NCBI GenBank assembly: GCA_049366715.1
Contig: JBMNCQ010000068.1
Span: 1-44,896, forward strand
Origin: JBMNCQ01 sp049366715
Lineage (GTDB): Bacteria; Bacillota; Peptococcia; Peptococcales; BICA1-8
Length of the DNA: 44,896 nucleotides
Direction of reading: 5' to 3'
Shown: positions 24,582 through 33,077 of the stretch, one piece after another
How the letters are laid out: each line of letters begins with the position of its first letter
Position numbering within the stretch: the first letter of the stretch is position 1
The notes under the pieces: generated by a model
Told to the model about the DNA's origin: nothing
Database searches by the model: none
The model's input: only the letters and a program-made list of their open reading frames with translations
Translations under genes and position numbers: made by a program

Positions 24582-25766
24582 ATGTCTAAAGGAAGATTCG
24601 GAATCCACGGCGGTCAGTATATTCCTGAAACATTAATGAATGCCGTGCTTGAGCTGGAAGAATCCTACAACCACTTTAAAGATGACCCTGAATTCACGCA
24701 GGAACTAACGGAACTACTTAATCATTATGCAGGCCGGCCGTCTTTGCTTTATTATGCAGAAAAGATGAGCAAAGATTTAGGCGGCGCCAAAATTTACCTC
24801 AAACGGGAAGATCTCAACCATACCGGCTCCCATAAAATCAATAATGTGCTAGGCCAGGTCCTCCTGGCCAAACGGATGGGTAAAACCCGCGTTATCGCCG
24901 AAACCGGGGCCGGACAACACGGTGTTGCCACTGCAACTGCCGCGGCACTTTTGGATCTGGAATGTGAGATATACATGGGTAAGGAAGATACCGACCGGCA
25001 AGCCCTTAACGTTTTCCGCATGGAGCTTCTGGGAGCCAGGGTTCACCCCGTTACCAGCGGCACCCAGACCCTTAAAGATGCTGTGAACGAAACCATGCGG
25101 GAATGGACTCAGCGGGTTAAGGATACTCATTACGTACTGGGTTCGGTAATGGGTCCCCATCCTTTTCCCACCATTGTCCGGGATTTTCAAAGTATAATCG
25201 GCCGGGAAATCAAAGAGCAGATTTTAGCCAGGGAAGGCCGTCTGCCTGATGCCGTCCTGGCATGTGTGGGGGGAGGCAGTAACGCCATGGGGGCATTTTA
25301 TGACTTTATCCCCGATACCCGGGTCCGCCTTATCGGCTGTGAAGCAGCAGGATTGGGAGTTGAAACGGCCCGGACAGCCGCCACCATCGCCACAGGTACG
25401 CCGGGAATTTTTCACGGCATGAAATCCTACTTTTGTCAAGATGAGTATGGTCAAATCGCTCCTGTCTATTCCGTTTCAGCCGGTCTTGACTACCCCGGTA
25501 TCGGACCGGAGCATGCTCATCTCCATGATCTGGGCCGGGCTCAGTATGTACCTGTCACGGATCAGGAAGCCATCGAGTCATTTGCATACCTCTCCCGTAC
25601 CGAGGGAATTATTCCGGCCATCGAAAGCGCCCATGCGGTTGCCTATGCCCAAAAACTTGCACCTCAGATGGGACAGGATGAGATTATCGTTATCTGCCTC
25701 TCCGGCAGAGGTGATAAAGATGTTGCGGCCATAGCCCGCATTAAGGGGGAAGAAATCTATGAATAA
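24582..25766 (+). CDS. trpB: Tryptophan synthase beta chain
   Basis: A 394-residue PLP enzyme joining indole and serine to make tryptophan. It has FGIHGGQYIPETLM at the start, the PLP-binding lysine in NHTGSHKINN (residue ~86), the catalytic Glu in AETGAGQHGVA, and the phosphate-binding GGGSNAMG near residue 230. The sequence type and length are TrpB1, the form that partners TrpA. AAAGGAG precedes the ATG. It is first after the T-box and overlaps trpA by 8 bp. Confidence 0.98.
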   Translation: MSKGRFGIHGGQYIPETLMNAVLELEESYNHFKDDPEFTQELTELLNHYAGRPSLLYYAEKMSKDLGGAKIYLKREDLNHTGSHKINNVLGQVLLAKRMGKTRVIAETGAGQHGVATATAAALLDLECEIYMGKEDTDRQALNVFRMELLGARVHPVTSGTQTLKDAVNETMREWTQRVKDTHYVLGSVMGPHPFPTIVRDFQSIIGREIKEQILAREGRLPDAVLACVGGGSNAMGAFYDFIPDTRVRLIGCEAAGLGVETARTAATIATGTPGIFHGMKSYFCQDEYGQIAPVYSVSAGLDYPGIGPEHAHLHDLGRAQYVPVTDQEAIESFAYLSRTEGIIPAIESAHAVAYAQKLAPQMGQDEIIVICLSGRGDKDVAAIARIKGEEIYE

Positions 25767-26529
25767 CATTGAGCAGGTATTTGCCAGGGGTAAAGCCTTT
25801 ATTCCATTTATCACTGCCGGGGACCCGTCACTGGAAATAACGGAACAACTGGTGCCGGCCATGGCAGAAGCCGGTGCGGACCTGATCGAACTGGGCATTC
25901 CCTTTTCCGACCCTGTAGCGGAAGGGCAGGTAATCCAGGACGCAGATAACCGGGCCCTGACCGCCGGGACAACGACGGACAAAATATTCGCCATGGTGAA
26001 ACGTATCCGAGTATCTTGCTCCGTCCCTCTGGCCTTTATGACTTACATCAACCCGGTCTTCACCTATGGTGCGGAAAAATTCATAAGGAATTGCCGGGAA
26101 GCAGGCATTGCTGCCTTGATTGTCCCCGATCTTCCCTTTGAAGAAAAGGAAGAACTGACACCCTTGTGTGCCAAATATCATGTTACACTGATCGCTATGA
26201 TTGCACCCACTTCCAACCGGCGCATCCGCATGATTGCCACAGAAGCCCGGGGCTTTCTCTACTGCGTTTCATCCCTGGGCGTCACCGGCGTCCGCCAGGA
26301 AATTAATGATGATGCCAAAAAAATGGTTGAACTTGCGAAAGAAGTGAACGATATTCCCTGCGCCGTCGGTTTTGGAATCTCAACACCGGAACAAGGAGCG
26401 AAAATGGCCGAATTTGCCGATGGGATCATTGTCGGCAGTGCCATCGTAAAAATTATCGCCCACTACGGGGAAAATTCTCTGCCCTACGTCGTAGATTATG
26501 TACGGATGATGAAAGACGCTCTCAAATGA
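25759..26529 (+). CDS. trpA: Tryptophan synthase alpha chain
   Basis: A 256-residue TIM barrel that cleaves indole-3-glycerol phosphate and channels indole to TrpB. It has the catalytic Glu in IELGIPFSDPVAEG (residue ~46), the catalytic Asp in VPDLPFEE (~127) and the phosphate-binding VGFGIST and GIIVGSAIV. The ATG lies within the last codons of trpB with GGGGGA upstream. No trpE/G/D/C/F follows; the next 170 bp (26530-26693) contain nothing recognisable. Confidence 0.97.
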   Translation: MNNIEQVFARGKAFIPFITAGDPSLEITEQLVPAMAEAGADLIELGIPFSDPVAEGQVIQDADNRALTAGTTTDKIFAMVKRIRVSCSVPLAFMTYINPVFTYGAEKFIRNCREAGIAALIVPDLPFEEKEELTPLCAKYHVTLIAMIAPTSNRRIRMIATEARGFLYCVSSLGVTGVRQEINDDAKKMVELAKEVNDIPCAVGFGISTPEQGAKMAEFADGIIVGSAIVKIIAHYGENSLPYVVDYVRMMKDALK

Positions 26530-26693
26530 AACAGCGGCTTAGGCCATATTGGGCAATATTCCCGCACCTCACTTGCTCTCCTCAGGCGGAAAATATCTGT
26601 TGGAAAAACACCTTTCCTCCATGACGGCCGCCGCAAGCATTCTAAATAAATTTTATGCTGAATTCCACCCCCTTATTAGACAGATATTTTCGT

Positions 26694-26731
26694 AAAAAAA
26701 ATGCAGCGTCAATGAAAATATTGACGCTGCA
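26694..26731 (-). terminator. Terminator of the large RNA
   Basis: Perfect 12-bp stem TGCAGCGTCAAT/ATTGACGCTGCA with a 6-base loop; read leftward it is followed by eight T residues (26694-26701). Confidence 0.9.
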
Positions 26732-27285
26732 CACCTTTATGTTTTTCCTTAAGGAAAATAGTTAATAAAACCACAGTTCCTCTCTATATACTCCTTATCC
26801 CACTTTACCCCTCGTTCAAAACAAGGTGTTTTCAGCATAATAAGAGAGCACGTAATGATCTACCTTGGACTGATCTGAATAACTTAATACCCAACTACGA
26901 TCTTGCGACCATAATCAAGCACTTCATTACCCATACCAATCGGTCGTTCGACCATCCGAAATACCTGTACAGCCACCTGCAATCTTTCGACTGCAGATAA
27001 CCGTTAGTCAGTTTAAAACTAACCTGCGGCACTCCGAATGATCTGCGCTCGACCCCATACGATAAGTTGGGATCCTACCACAATCGTGATATTTTTCAAT
27101 CCGACTGTGGCACAACCTTTCCTAACCGTATAGAATCTTCCCTCCGGCTGTATACAAGCCGGACATGACCTGCATACAACCTTCGGCCGACCCATATATA
27201 CCCCTTAAAGAGCATATATAAGTCTTGGCTCAACCATTACGTACCCTTCACTATCTAGGATGACCCTTTTTGGTAAATTTATTTA
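26694..27285 (-). ncRNA. Large structured noncoding RNA, class not identified
   Basis: About 590 nt on the minus strand with no long ORF in any frame but dense helix potential. Hairpins in 5'-3' order of the RNA: a 16-bp stem with UUAA loop (27224-27189); UCCGGCU/AGCCGGA (27163-27143); a multi-helix domain closed by UUCUAUACG/CGUAUGGGG (27135-27053) enclosing CCACAGUC/GAUUGUGG; GUUAGU/ACUAAC (27023-27003); CUGCAGUC-GAAA-GAUUGCAG (26996-26977); a 13-bp stem with GCAA loop (26919-26890) inside a GUAAUGA/UCAUUAC closure; and a terminator. Many pairs are G-U, which only pair on this strand and fix the polarity. Two loops are GNRA. A TATAAT lies about 110 bp upstream (near 27398) but without a good -35. 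Size recalls OLE, ROOL or GOLLD RNAs; I cannot assign it. Confidence 0.75.
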
Positions 27286-27493
27286 TGGTAATTTTTGTTA
27301 TATTACCTTTACCATATTGCTACTTTCCATACTTAAATCCTCTAAAAAACCGGCTTTGTTGATTACTTACCCTATTTTTCAGCGATTTATTTTCTAAATT
27401 ATAAATTTAGCAGGAATTACCGGAACTTTTAGCAAATCAATGAATTGGTTATTATTGTTATAAAAGCATTTCTTTCAAGAGAGGAGTCTAAGC

Positions 27494-28327
27494 ATGAAGG
27501 TCCAGTTAGTCACAGACAGCGCATCTGATATCCCCCAGGAAATAATAGCATCCCATAATATTGAAATTGTACCCTTAAGCGTCTATTTTGGTGAAGAAGT
27601 ATTTATCGACCGGGTGGAGATAACTACGGAAACCTTTTATAAAAGAATGTCCGCGACAAAGGAGCTTCCTAAAACGTCCCAGCCTGCTCCCCATGCCTTT
27701 GCCCAAGCCTATCGACGGGCTGCCCGCAGGGGTCCTGTCCTTTGTATCACCTTGTCCTCCGGGTTAAGCGGTACCTACCAGAGCGCTCTCCTGGCCGCAG
27801 AACTGGTTGATTTTCCTGTAGAGGTTATTGACTCTTTAAATGTCAGCATCGGAACCGGCTTACAGGTGATCAGAGCCTGCCTTTTCGCCGAACAGGGTTA
27901 TTCTTTAAGTGAAATAAAAAATAAGATCCTGGCCTATCAAAAAGAGATGTCTACCTACTTGACCCTGGATACTTTAGAAAATGCGGTCAAAGGAGGCCGG
28001 GTCTCTCCCTGGGAGGGTGGAATCGCTCAATTATTAAGCATTAAACCGGTCATGCACGTTTTACCTGACGGGTCAATCAGCAGTGCTGAAAAAGTCAGGG
28101 GAAGAAAGCGGGCCATCAAAAGGGTGCTGCAGCTAATCGAGGACACGAAAAAAGATTTTTCTAAATATACCATGGGTATAGCCCATTCCTGCCTGGAAAT
28201 AGAGGAGATTAATTATGTCCTGAAAGAAATCAGGAAATTATTTAATCCTCAGGAAATTATCATCACGAAAATAGGCCCGGTAGTTGGAACCCATGGCGGC
28301 TTAGGTATCATCGGAGTCGTAGTGTAG
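27494..28327 (+). CDS. DegV family fatty acid-binding protein
   Basis: A 277-residue two-domain DegV protein. This family binds fatty acids and, as FakB, presents them to the kinase FakA for acyl-phosphate formation. It has VQLVTDSASDIPQE at residue 3, the PKTSQPAP substrate loop near residue 58, ITLSSGLSGTYQSA near residue 85, and the closing GPVVGTHGGLGIIGV. Length is typical. GAGAGGAG precedes the ATG. No fakA lies nearby. Upstream is the divergent large RNA. Confidence 0.93.
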   Translation: MKVQLVTDSASDIPQEIIASHNIEIVPLSVYFGEEVFIDRVEITTETFYKRMSATKELPKTSQPAPHAFAQAYRRAARRGPVLCITLSSGLSGTYQSALLAAELVDFPVEVIDSLNVSIGTGLQVIRACLFAEQGYSLSEIKNKILAYQKEMSTYLTLDTLENAVKGGRVSPWEGGIAQLLSIKPVMHVLPDGSISSAEKVRGRKRAIKRVLQLIEDTKKDFSKYTMGIAHSCLEIEEINYVLKEIRKLFNPQEIIITKIGPVVGTHGGLGIIGVVV

Positions 28328-28423
28328 TCTGCAGTTCCTGTTCCAAATTTATATTGAACTTTAACCTCCTTAGATTTTTTTCATATTTTATATTGAGACA
28401 CAATAAATTTAGGAGGTAAAGCT

Positions 28424-28909
28424 ATGTATAATCACACTGTTTCTCTGGCGTGCGCCGATATCAGAGGCGGGCCCCTGGCCCCCCAAATCAGAGGCACGGT
28501 GATACTGCAGGATGTGTATGGCGGTACGATGGTCTATGTTAATATTTCCGGTCTCCCGCCTTACCAAAAAGCCAGCAACGGCAATAACCCCATTGGTCCC
28601 CATGGTTTTCACATCCATGCCAAAGGCACTTGTGCGGTAGGTGATACAGATAATCCTTTTCAAGCCGCAGAGGGGCACTGGAACCCTTATCATCAGCCTC
28701 ACGGCAATCATGCCGGTGATTTTCCGGTTCTCTTTTCTAATAACGGAGTCGCCTATATGAGTTTTTTTACAAATAAATTTAAGGTTCAGGACGCTCTGGG
28801 AAAATCACTAATCATTCACCAGAATCCTGATGACTACCGGACCCAGCCTGCCGGGGATTCCGGCAAACGGTTAGCCTGTGGGATCATCAGACCCTGGTAC
28901 CCATATTAA
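28424..28909 (+). CDS. sodC: Cu/Zn superoxide dismutase family protein, cytosolic
   Basis: A 161-residue Cu/Zn SOD fold. All metal ligands of classical enzymes are present: H63 and H65 (GFHIH), bridging H85 (GHWNP), H93, H96 and D99 (PHGNHAGD), and H132 (IIHQNPDD). The structural disulfide pair C70/C152 and the active-site Arg near 149 (GKRLAC) are kept. There is no signal peptide, so the protein should be cytoplasmic, unlike most bacterial SodC, and unlike B. subtilis YojM the Cu site looks complete. Function is therefore likely true superoxide dismutation. AGGAGG precedes the ATG. Confidence 0.88.
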   Translation: MYNHTVSLACADIRGGPLAPQIRGTVILQDVYGGTMVYVNISGLPPYQKASNGNNPIGPHGFHIHAKGTCAVGDTDNPFQAAEGHWNPYHQPHGNHAGDFPVLFSNNGVAYMSFFTNKFKVQDALGKSLIIHQNPDDYRTQPAGDSGKRLACGIIRPWYPY

Positions 28910-29046
28910 GAAATCCCTTGACCACATACCTGAATACCAATATCTTTGACTGATTATACCGGTTATTTAAGATAAATAAGCAAGGAGGTCGAGCCGGTTC
29001 AAGGTCCTTGCTTAAAGTAAACTCTTTATCCAAAGACGGTGCTTTA

Positions 29047-29517
29047 TTAATTATCTTCAGCGGCCAGCGTACTGGTTTTCAGAAACAGCCAGGTCGCAGT
29101 ACACCACCAGGCTAAAAAGACAAAAAAGCTGACGACAGGATAAAACCAGGACCGGTAATCAAATAACCCTGCATTACGGACCAAGATGCCGTATCCTACA
29201 CTTGACATGGCAACAGTCAGGACATAGAAGACCAGAAAATAACGGCGCCGCGGCAAAAACCGCAGAAAAAGCATAATAACAAAAACCCACGAAGGCGGTG
29301 ACAGTAAATTTTGTCCCAAAGCATTAAAAATCCCCATATTTTTAAACCATATTACGTGCAATAAATTCTGGAAAATACCTACACTTATTACATCTCCCAG
29401 CCCGCCCATAAGAACCCCGTATATAAAGTACTCTTTATAATCCTGCTTAGGAATATAAATAAGAGATAACACAAAGACCATAAACAAGAATACGGGATAA
29501 AACAGTAACTTAACCAT
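29047..29517 (-). CDS. Multi-pass membrane protein, CBO0543-like
   Basis: A 156-residue hydrophobic protein with about five membrane segments (around residues 3-22, 28-48, 68-90, 95-115 and 125-147). A GGLGDVISVGIFQN stretch and the Trp-rich C-terminal segment recall the CBO0543 family of spore-former membrane proteins. I chose ATG 29517 with AAAAGGAG seven bases upstream over an in-frame ATG 14 codons earlier. Function unknown. It is convergent with sodC; a CAAGGA/TCCTTG hairpin lies between them near 28980-29015. Confidence 0.7.
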   Translation of the reverse strand: MVKLLFYPVFLFMVFVLSLIYIPKQDYKEYFIYGVLMGGLGDVISVGIFQNLLHVIWFKNMGIFNALGQNLLSPPSWVFVIMLFLRFLPRRRYFLVFYVLTVAMSSVGYGILVRNAGLFDYRSWFYPVVSFFVFLAWWCTATWLFLKTSTLAAEDN

Positions 29518-29798
29518 GGAAAGGCTCCTTTTCCCAAAACTAATATTTAGTATTCCCATATAAATTCAACTTATAAGCATATTATTTTTATAAAAGATTG
29601 GCAAAAGCTGCCCGGGAATTAGACGCAACTAGTGATGACCTGTTTATCCGGGAAGATCACGGCTTTGACTAAAGATCTGAGCTTTCACCCGGAATCACAC
29701 CGGAAAAAAGATACGAAAGTTTTTTCATTAAGAAAATTCCTGGTTTTAAATTGAGATTTAAAGCCGTATTTATGTTAGAATAGAATAAACCAATAGCT

Positions 29799-29968
29799 TA
29801 TAATCTTTGAACTGGGAATAGGTAGCTAGGGTTCCGCCTTATTATTAAGGGCCCGCACCAAGCGCTACAGCTCTTGTTTTACGAGAGGCACCTACTGGAA
29901 TAAAATGCCCGAGGGGGAAGGTTCAGCGTTTTTTGGCGCTGAATTTTAATCCCCTCGGGCTTCTTTTT
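29799..29968 (+). ncRNA. ykkC subtype-2 riboswitch (probable 2c, nucleoside-diphosphate type)
   Basis: Follows a TATAAT at 29799-29804. Aptamer landmarks of the ykkC class appear in order: GTAGCTAGGGTTCCG, a CCTTA/TAAGG hairpin, CACCAAGCGCTACAG, a CTCTTG/CGAGAG hairpin, GGCACCTAC, and GGAATAAAATGCCCG. The expression platform is a terminator with GCCCGAGGGG/CCCCTCGGGC and TTCTTTTT (29907-29968); its 5' arm is the conserved GCCCG, so ligand binding would prevent termination. Subtype 2c members sense ADP/dADP and precede NUDIX genes, as here; ligand identity is inferred from that association. Confidence 0.8.
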
Positions 29969-29983
29969 GAGGAGGAGGAAATC

Positions 29984-30427
29984 ATGTTGAAAGAAGTTAA
30001 AGAAATCCGCCCGGGAGTCGCTGTTATTATTTTTAACGATGATCAGCAAGTTTTGCTGCAAAAAAGAGCTGATGTCGGGCTGTGGGGTATCCCCTCCGGG
30101 CATGTTGAACCCGGGGAAACAATAACGGAAGCCGCCGTGCGGGAAGTATTTGAGGAGACCGGTTTGCGGATTAGGATTTTGCGGCTGATCGGAGTATATT
30201 CCGATCCTAAATCACAAATATTCCGATACCCTGACGGCCGGATAACGCATTTTGTTACCTGTTGCTTGCAAGGTGCAGTTACCGGAGGGCAGCTTTCCTG
30301 CCTTTCTCCGGAAAGCCTAGCTGTGAAGTTTTTCCCTATTCATCAGCTGCCGGCAGAGATGCTGACGATGCATCCCCAATGGCTGAGTGATGCACTTTCC
30401 TGCAGCGACCGCTCATTCCTCCGTTAG
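29984..30427 (+). CDS. NUDIX hydrolase
   Basis: A 147-residue MutT-like enzyme that hydrolyses a nucleoside diphosphate linked to another group. The Nudix box is complete: G-x5-E-x7-REVFEETGL beginning at GHVEPGETITEAA near residue 39. ATG 29984 follows GAGGAGGAGG; the longer open frame starting at 29933 would lie inside the riboswitch terminator and is rejected. The riboswitch suggests the substrate is a nucleotide whose cellular level tracks ADP-type ligands. It is monocistronic. Confidence 0.92.
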   Translation: MLKEVKEIRPGVAVIIFNDDQQVLLQKRADVGLWGIPSGHVEPGETITEAAVREVFEETGLRIRILRLIGVYSDPKSQIFRYPDGRITHFVTCCLQGAVTGGQLSCLSPESLAVKFFPIHQLPAEMLTMHPQWLSDALSCSDRSFLR

Positions 30428-30521
30428 CCCCACTTTATTCTTTCGTTTTTTATAAATCCCGGCCCTGCCGGGTAACAGCTCCCGGTCGGCTGCCCGCCCT
30501 GCCCCCGGAAACTCCGCCAAC

Positions 30522-31217
30522 TCAGGTTAATCCTTTGATGCTTTCCACTAAGGCTCCCAGTAAACAATGGAAGCCCCGGGGATTTTGCGCAGGCACCCTG
30601 TATTGCTTATTAATCTCAATCTGCACGGAGGGAATTCCCACTTCCCGCGCCACATAATTAACGACCGTATGGGGGTCGGAGACTGCAAAATTATCAAAAG
30701 AAACTTTTGTCAGCCCGAAATCCTTAAAATTTTGTGCCAGAGTTTTTAATATCTCCCCCTTCCCCCGCAGGGTCTGCTCTCCATTCGTGCCGAGATCCAC
30801 ATCAAATGCTCTCTCTCGGGCGGCGCCATGGATATCAAGAAGGAATTTTATTTTCTGCCTGCTGCAGAAATCAGTTAGCTTTTCTTTATAAATACAGGGG
30901 TTGTCCCAGTTAGGGTCCCCTCCATAAAGCTTTGCTGCTGCAATCCCATGGCAGCCGGTTAACCTGTTTAACAAATAAACAAGCGAGCCTGTAAATTGGT
31001 CGGACATTTTGATCTTCTTTTGTCTGTAATGCCTGACGGCGTGGGGAGCAGATACTAATACGGGCACCTCCCCCACGGCAAGCCAAAAAGGATCCTCCTG
31101 CCTGGGGTTAACCCGCTTGTCTGTTTTATAAAAGTAAACTTTTTCAATATTTACTGCTTCTTCATTGAGACGGGCCCTGTTAAACTCATTTAAGATTTCT
31201 GCTTGCTTATCCTTCAT
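30522..31217 (-). CDS. N-formylglutamate amidohydrolase-like protein
   Basis: A 231-residue protein with the FGase pattern: VLVSAPHAVRHYR near residue 55 (metal His), KMSDQFTGSL, LLDIHGAARERAFDVDLGT near residue 130, and VQIEINKQYR near residue 200. Family members are zinc amidohydrolases acting on N-formylglutamate in histidine degradation or on other small amides; no hut genes are near, so the substrate is open. GAGGTG lies five bases before ATG 31217. It is divergent from the AraC-type regulator. Confidence 0.78.
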   Translation of the reverse strand: MKDKQAEILNEFNRARLNEEAVNIEKVYFYKTDKRVNPRQEDPFWLAVGEVPVLVSAPHAVRHYRQKKIKMSDQFTGSLVYLLNRLTGCHGIAAAKLYGGDPNWDNPCIYKEKLTDFCSRQKIKFLLDIHGAARERAFDVDLGTNGEQTLRGKGEILKTLAQNFKDFGLTKVSFDNFAVSDPHTVVNYVAREVGIPSVQIEINKQYRVPAQNPRGFHCLLGALVESIKGLT

Positions 31218-31381
31218 AATAGCACCTCGGCTTCCCTTAATTTTCGTATCCGTTCCTCCTGAAAACAGCACCGGACTTCCGGAGGAAGCGATGATTTTGC
31301 TGCACTACATAATTGGGCATAAAATGTCGGATAGCCCCTGCTAACTTCTGATATCCTACTTATAAGAGAGGAGGCAGTAAG

Positions 31382-32275
31382 ATGGATTCCCTGGATAGAA
31401 TGAACCAAGCTTTAAGTTATATTGAAGAGAATCTCACCAATGATATTGACTTAAAAGAAGCAGCAAGACTTGCGCTGTGCTCAGAATATCATTTTCAGAG
31501 AATGTTCTCTTTTCTGGCCGGAGTAACCCTAGGGGAGTATATCCGCCGCAGGCGTCTGACCCTTGCAGCTTTCGAACTTAATAACAGCGATATCAGAATA
31601 CTCGATGCAGCGGTTAAATATGGCTATCATTCCGCAGACTCTTTTGCCAGGGCTTTTCAAAATCTCCATGGTATAACACCCTCGGAAGCGAGAAATAAGG
31701 GCCGATCATTAAAGGCTTATCCGCAAATGACCTTTCAATTATCCATCAGAGGAGGAAGTGAAATGAATTATCGAATTGAAGAAAAAACGGCATTTTGTAT
31801 TGTTGGCATCAAAAAAAGGGTCCCGATTATCTTCCAGGGAGTTAACCCGGAAATTTCCGCAATGTGGCAAAGCTTAGATGAAGAAACGATCAGGCAGCTC
31901 AAAGCTCTTTCTAATACAGAACCCCCCGGATTAATCAGTGCATCGACAAATTTTTCCGAAGACCGGATGGAAGAAAAAGGAGAACTTGACCATTATATAG
32001 GCGTGGCTACAACGAAAGAGTGTCCGGACAATCTGACAAAACTCCTTGTTCCTGCCTCAACATGGGCTGTATTCCGATCAGTCGGACCATTTCCCCAGAC
32101 ACTGCAAAATATTTGGGGGCGTATCTATTCCGAATGGTTTCCTTCCTCCCATTATGAACAAAAAGAAGGGCCGGAAATTTTATGGAATGAAAATAAAGAT
32201 CTAACCTCGCCGGCTTTTACAAGCGAGATATGGATACCCGTTCGGAAAAAAAGTTATCCTTCCCTCTCCCGTTAA
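31382..32275 (+). CDS. AraC family regulator with GyrI-like effector domain
   Basis: A 297-residue regulator. Residues ~8-105 form the AraC/XylS double helix-turn-helix (LKEAARLALCSEYHFQRMF and DAAVKYGYHSADSFARAFQ followed by GITPSEAR). After a linker, residues ~125-292 form a GyrI-like/integron-cassette effector domain (NYRIEEKTAFCIVGIKK, YIGVA, WAVFRSVGPFPQTLQNIWGRIYSEWFPSS). This is the Rob/BltR-like layout for small-molecule, often drug or toxin, sensing. GAGAGGAGG precedes the ATG. Target genes are unknown; the divergent amidohydrolase gene is one candidate. Confidence 0.92.
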   Translation: MDSLDRMNQALSYIEENLTNDIDLKEAARLALCSEYHFQRMFSFLAGVTLGEYIRRRRLTLAAFELNNSDIRILDAAVKYGYHSADSFARAFQNLHGITPSEARNKGRSLKAYPQMTFQLSIRGGSEMNYRIEEKTAFCIVGIKKRVPIIFQGVNPEISAMWQSLDEETIRQLKALSNTEPPGLISASTNFSEDRMEEKGELDHYIGVATTKECPDNLTKLLVPASTWAVFRSVGPFPQTLQNIWGRIYSEWFPSSHYEQKEGPEILWNENKDLTSPAFTSEIWIPVRKKSYPSLSR

Positions 32276-32354
32276 AATGCGGGACCGGGGCTAAAAACGT
32301 ATTGAACCCGGCCTATTCCCGCCTATTTTCCCTGCAATTTTTAAGCAGGTATGA

Positions 32355-32383
32355 TTAGAGGCTGCCGGGAACGGCACCTCTAA
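32355..32383. repeat. Isolated strong hairpin
   Basis: TTAGAGG-C-TGCCG-GGAA-CGGCA-CCTCTAA forms a 12-bp stem between two convergent genes. It has no T-run on either strand. A second palindrome ATGGTC-TCCG-GACCAT lies at about 32460. The surrounding 218 bp hold no gene. Confidence 0.45.
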
Positions 32384-32493
32384 TAAACTGCTTACCGCTC
32401 TGTTCCCATCTTAAAAAGGAACAATAACCTGCCCCGGAATAAATGTAAATAGTTCTTGACATGGTCTCCGGACCATCTGCCGCGAAAATAAAA

Positions 32494-32946
32494 TTATTTT
32501 TTATGTAAACATATCAGCCGGGTATTATTCCAGCCCATTTTATCATAAAACTTTAAAGCCGGGATGTTATTCCGGTCAGCCAGCAGTTGTAAACGCTTTA
32601 CGCCTTTTTCAGCGGCCCAGCTTTCAATAGCCAGGAGTAACCCCTTGCCGATGCCCATCCGTCTGTATGCTTCTTCAACTACAACGTCTTCAATTACCGC
32701 TACCGGTCCTCCTTCGGCAGTAGATATTAAAAGCTGTGCCGTACACATTCCTACGACCTGTTTATTTATTTCCGCCACAATTATACAGCTACTATCATCA
32801 TTCTCCAGTATCATTTCCAGCCCTTTGTGCTGTTTTAATTCATCTACCGTGAAATCCCTTTCTAAAGAAAATAAGACCTTTAATAAACCTACAATACTTG
32901 GCAGATCATTATGCCGTCCTTTTCGAATAATGCACCTTAACGCCAT
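32494..32946 (-). CDS. GNAT family N-acetyltransferase
   Basis: A 150-residue acetyl-CoA-dependent acetyltransferase. The GNAT core is visible: VVGMCTAQLL strand, VIEDVVVEEAYRRMGIGKGLL with the acetyl-CoA pyrophosphate loop (R-x-x-G-I-G), and RLQLLADRNNIPALKFYDKMGW. Substrate unknown. ATG 32946 follows AAAGAGGG; the 21-codon extension upstream has no site. Confidence 0.9.
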   Translation of the reverse strand: MALRCIIRKGRHNDLPSIVGLLKVLFSLERDFTVDELKQHKGLEMILENDDSSCIIVAEINKQVVGMCTAQLLISTAEGGPVAVIEDVVVEEAYRRMGIGKGLLLAIESWAAEKGVKRLQLLADRNNIPALKFYDKMGWNNTRLICLHKK

Positions 32947-33077
32947 TGAAAAACCCTCTTTCACCATTATGTAAAAAAGTAAAATTTCCGGACATTCAGA
33001 ACCTTTCACCCTACTACTACACGACTAGCGCAATGAAATACCCTTCCTGAGGATAGAATGGACATAATGAGCCGGTA

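Noticed and set aside
26735..27285. Large RNA as RNase P RNA, tmRNA, group II intron or group I intron
   Set aside because: The RNase P GAGGAAAGUCC core, the tmRNA ends, a group II domain V hairpin and group I core elements were not found.
29933..29983. 17-codon N-terminal extension of the NUDIX protein
   Set aside because: It would be translated from the riboswitch terminator hairpin, and GAGGAGGAGG sits before ATG 29984.
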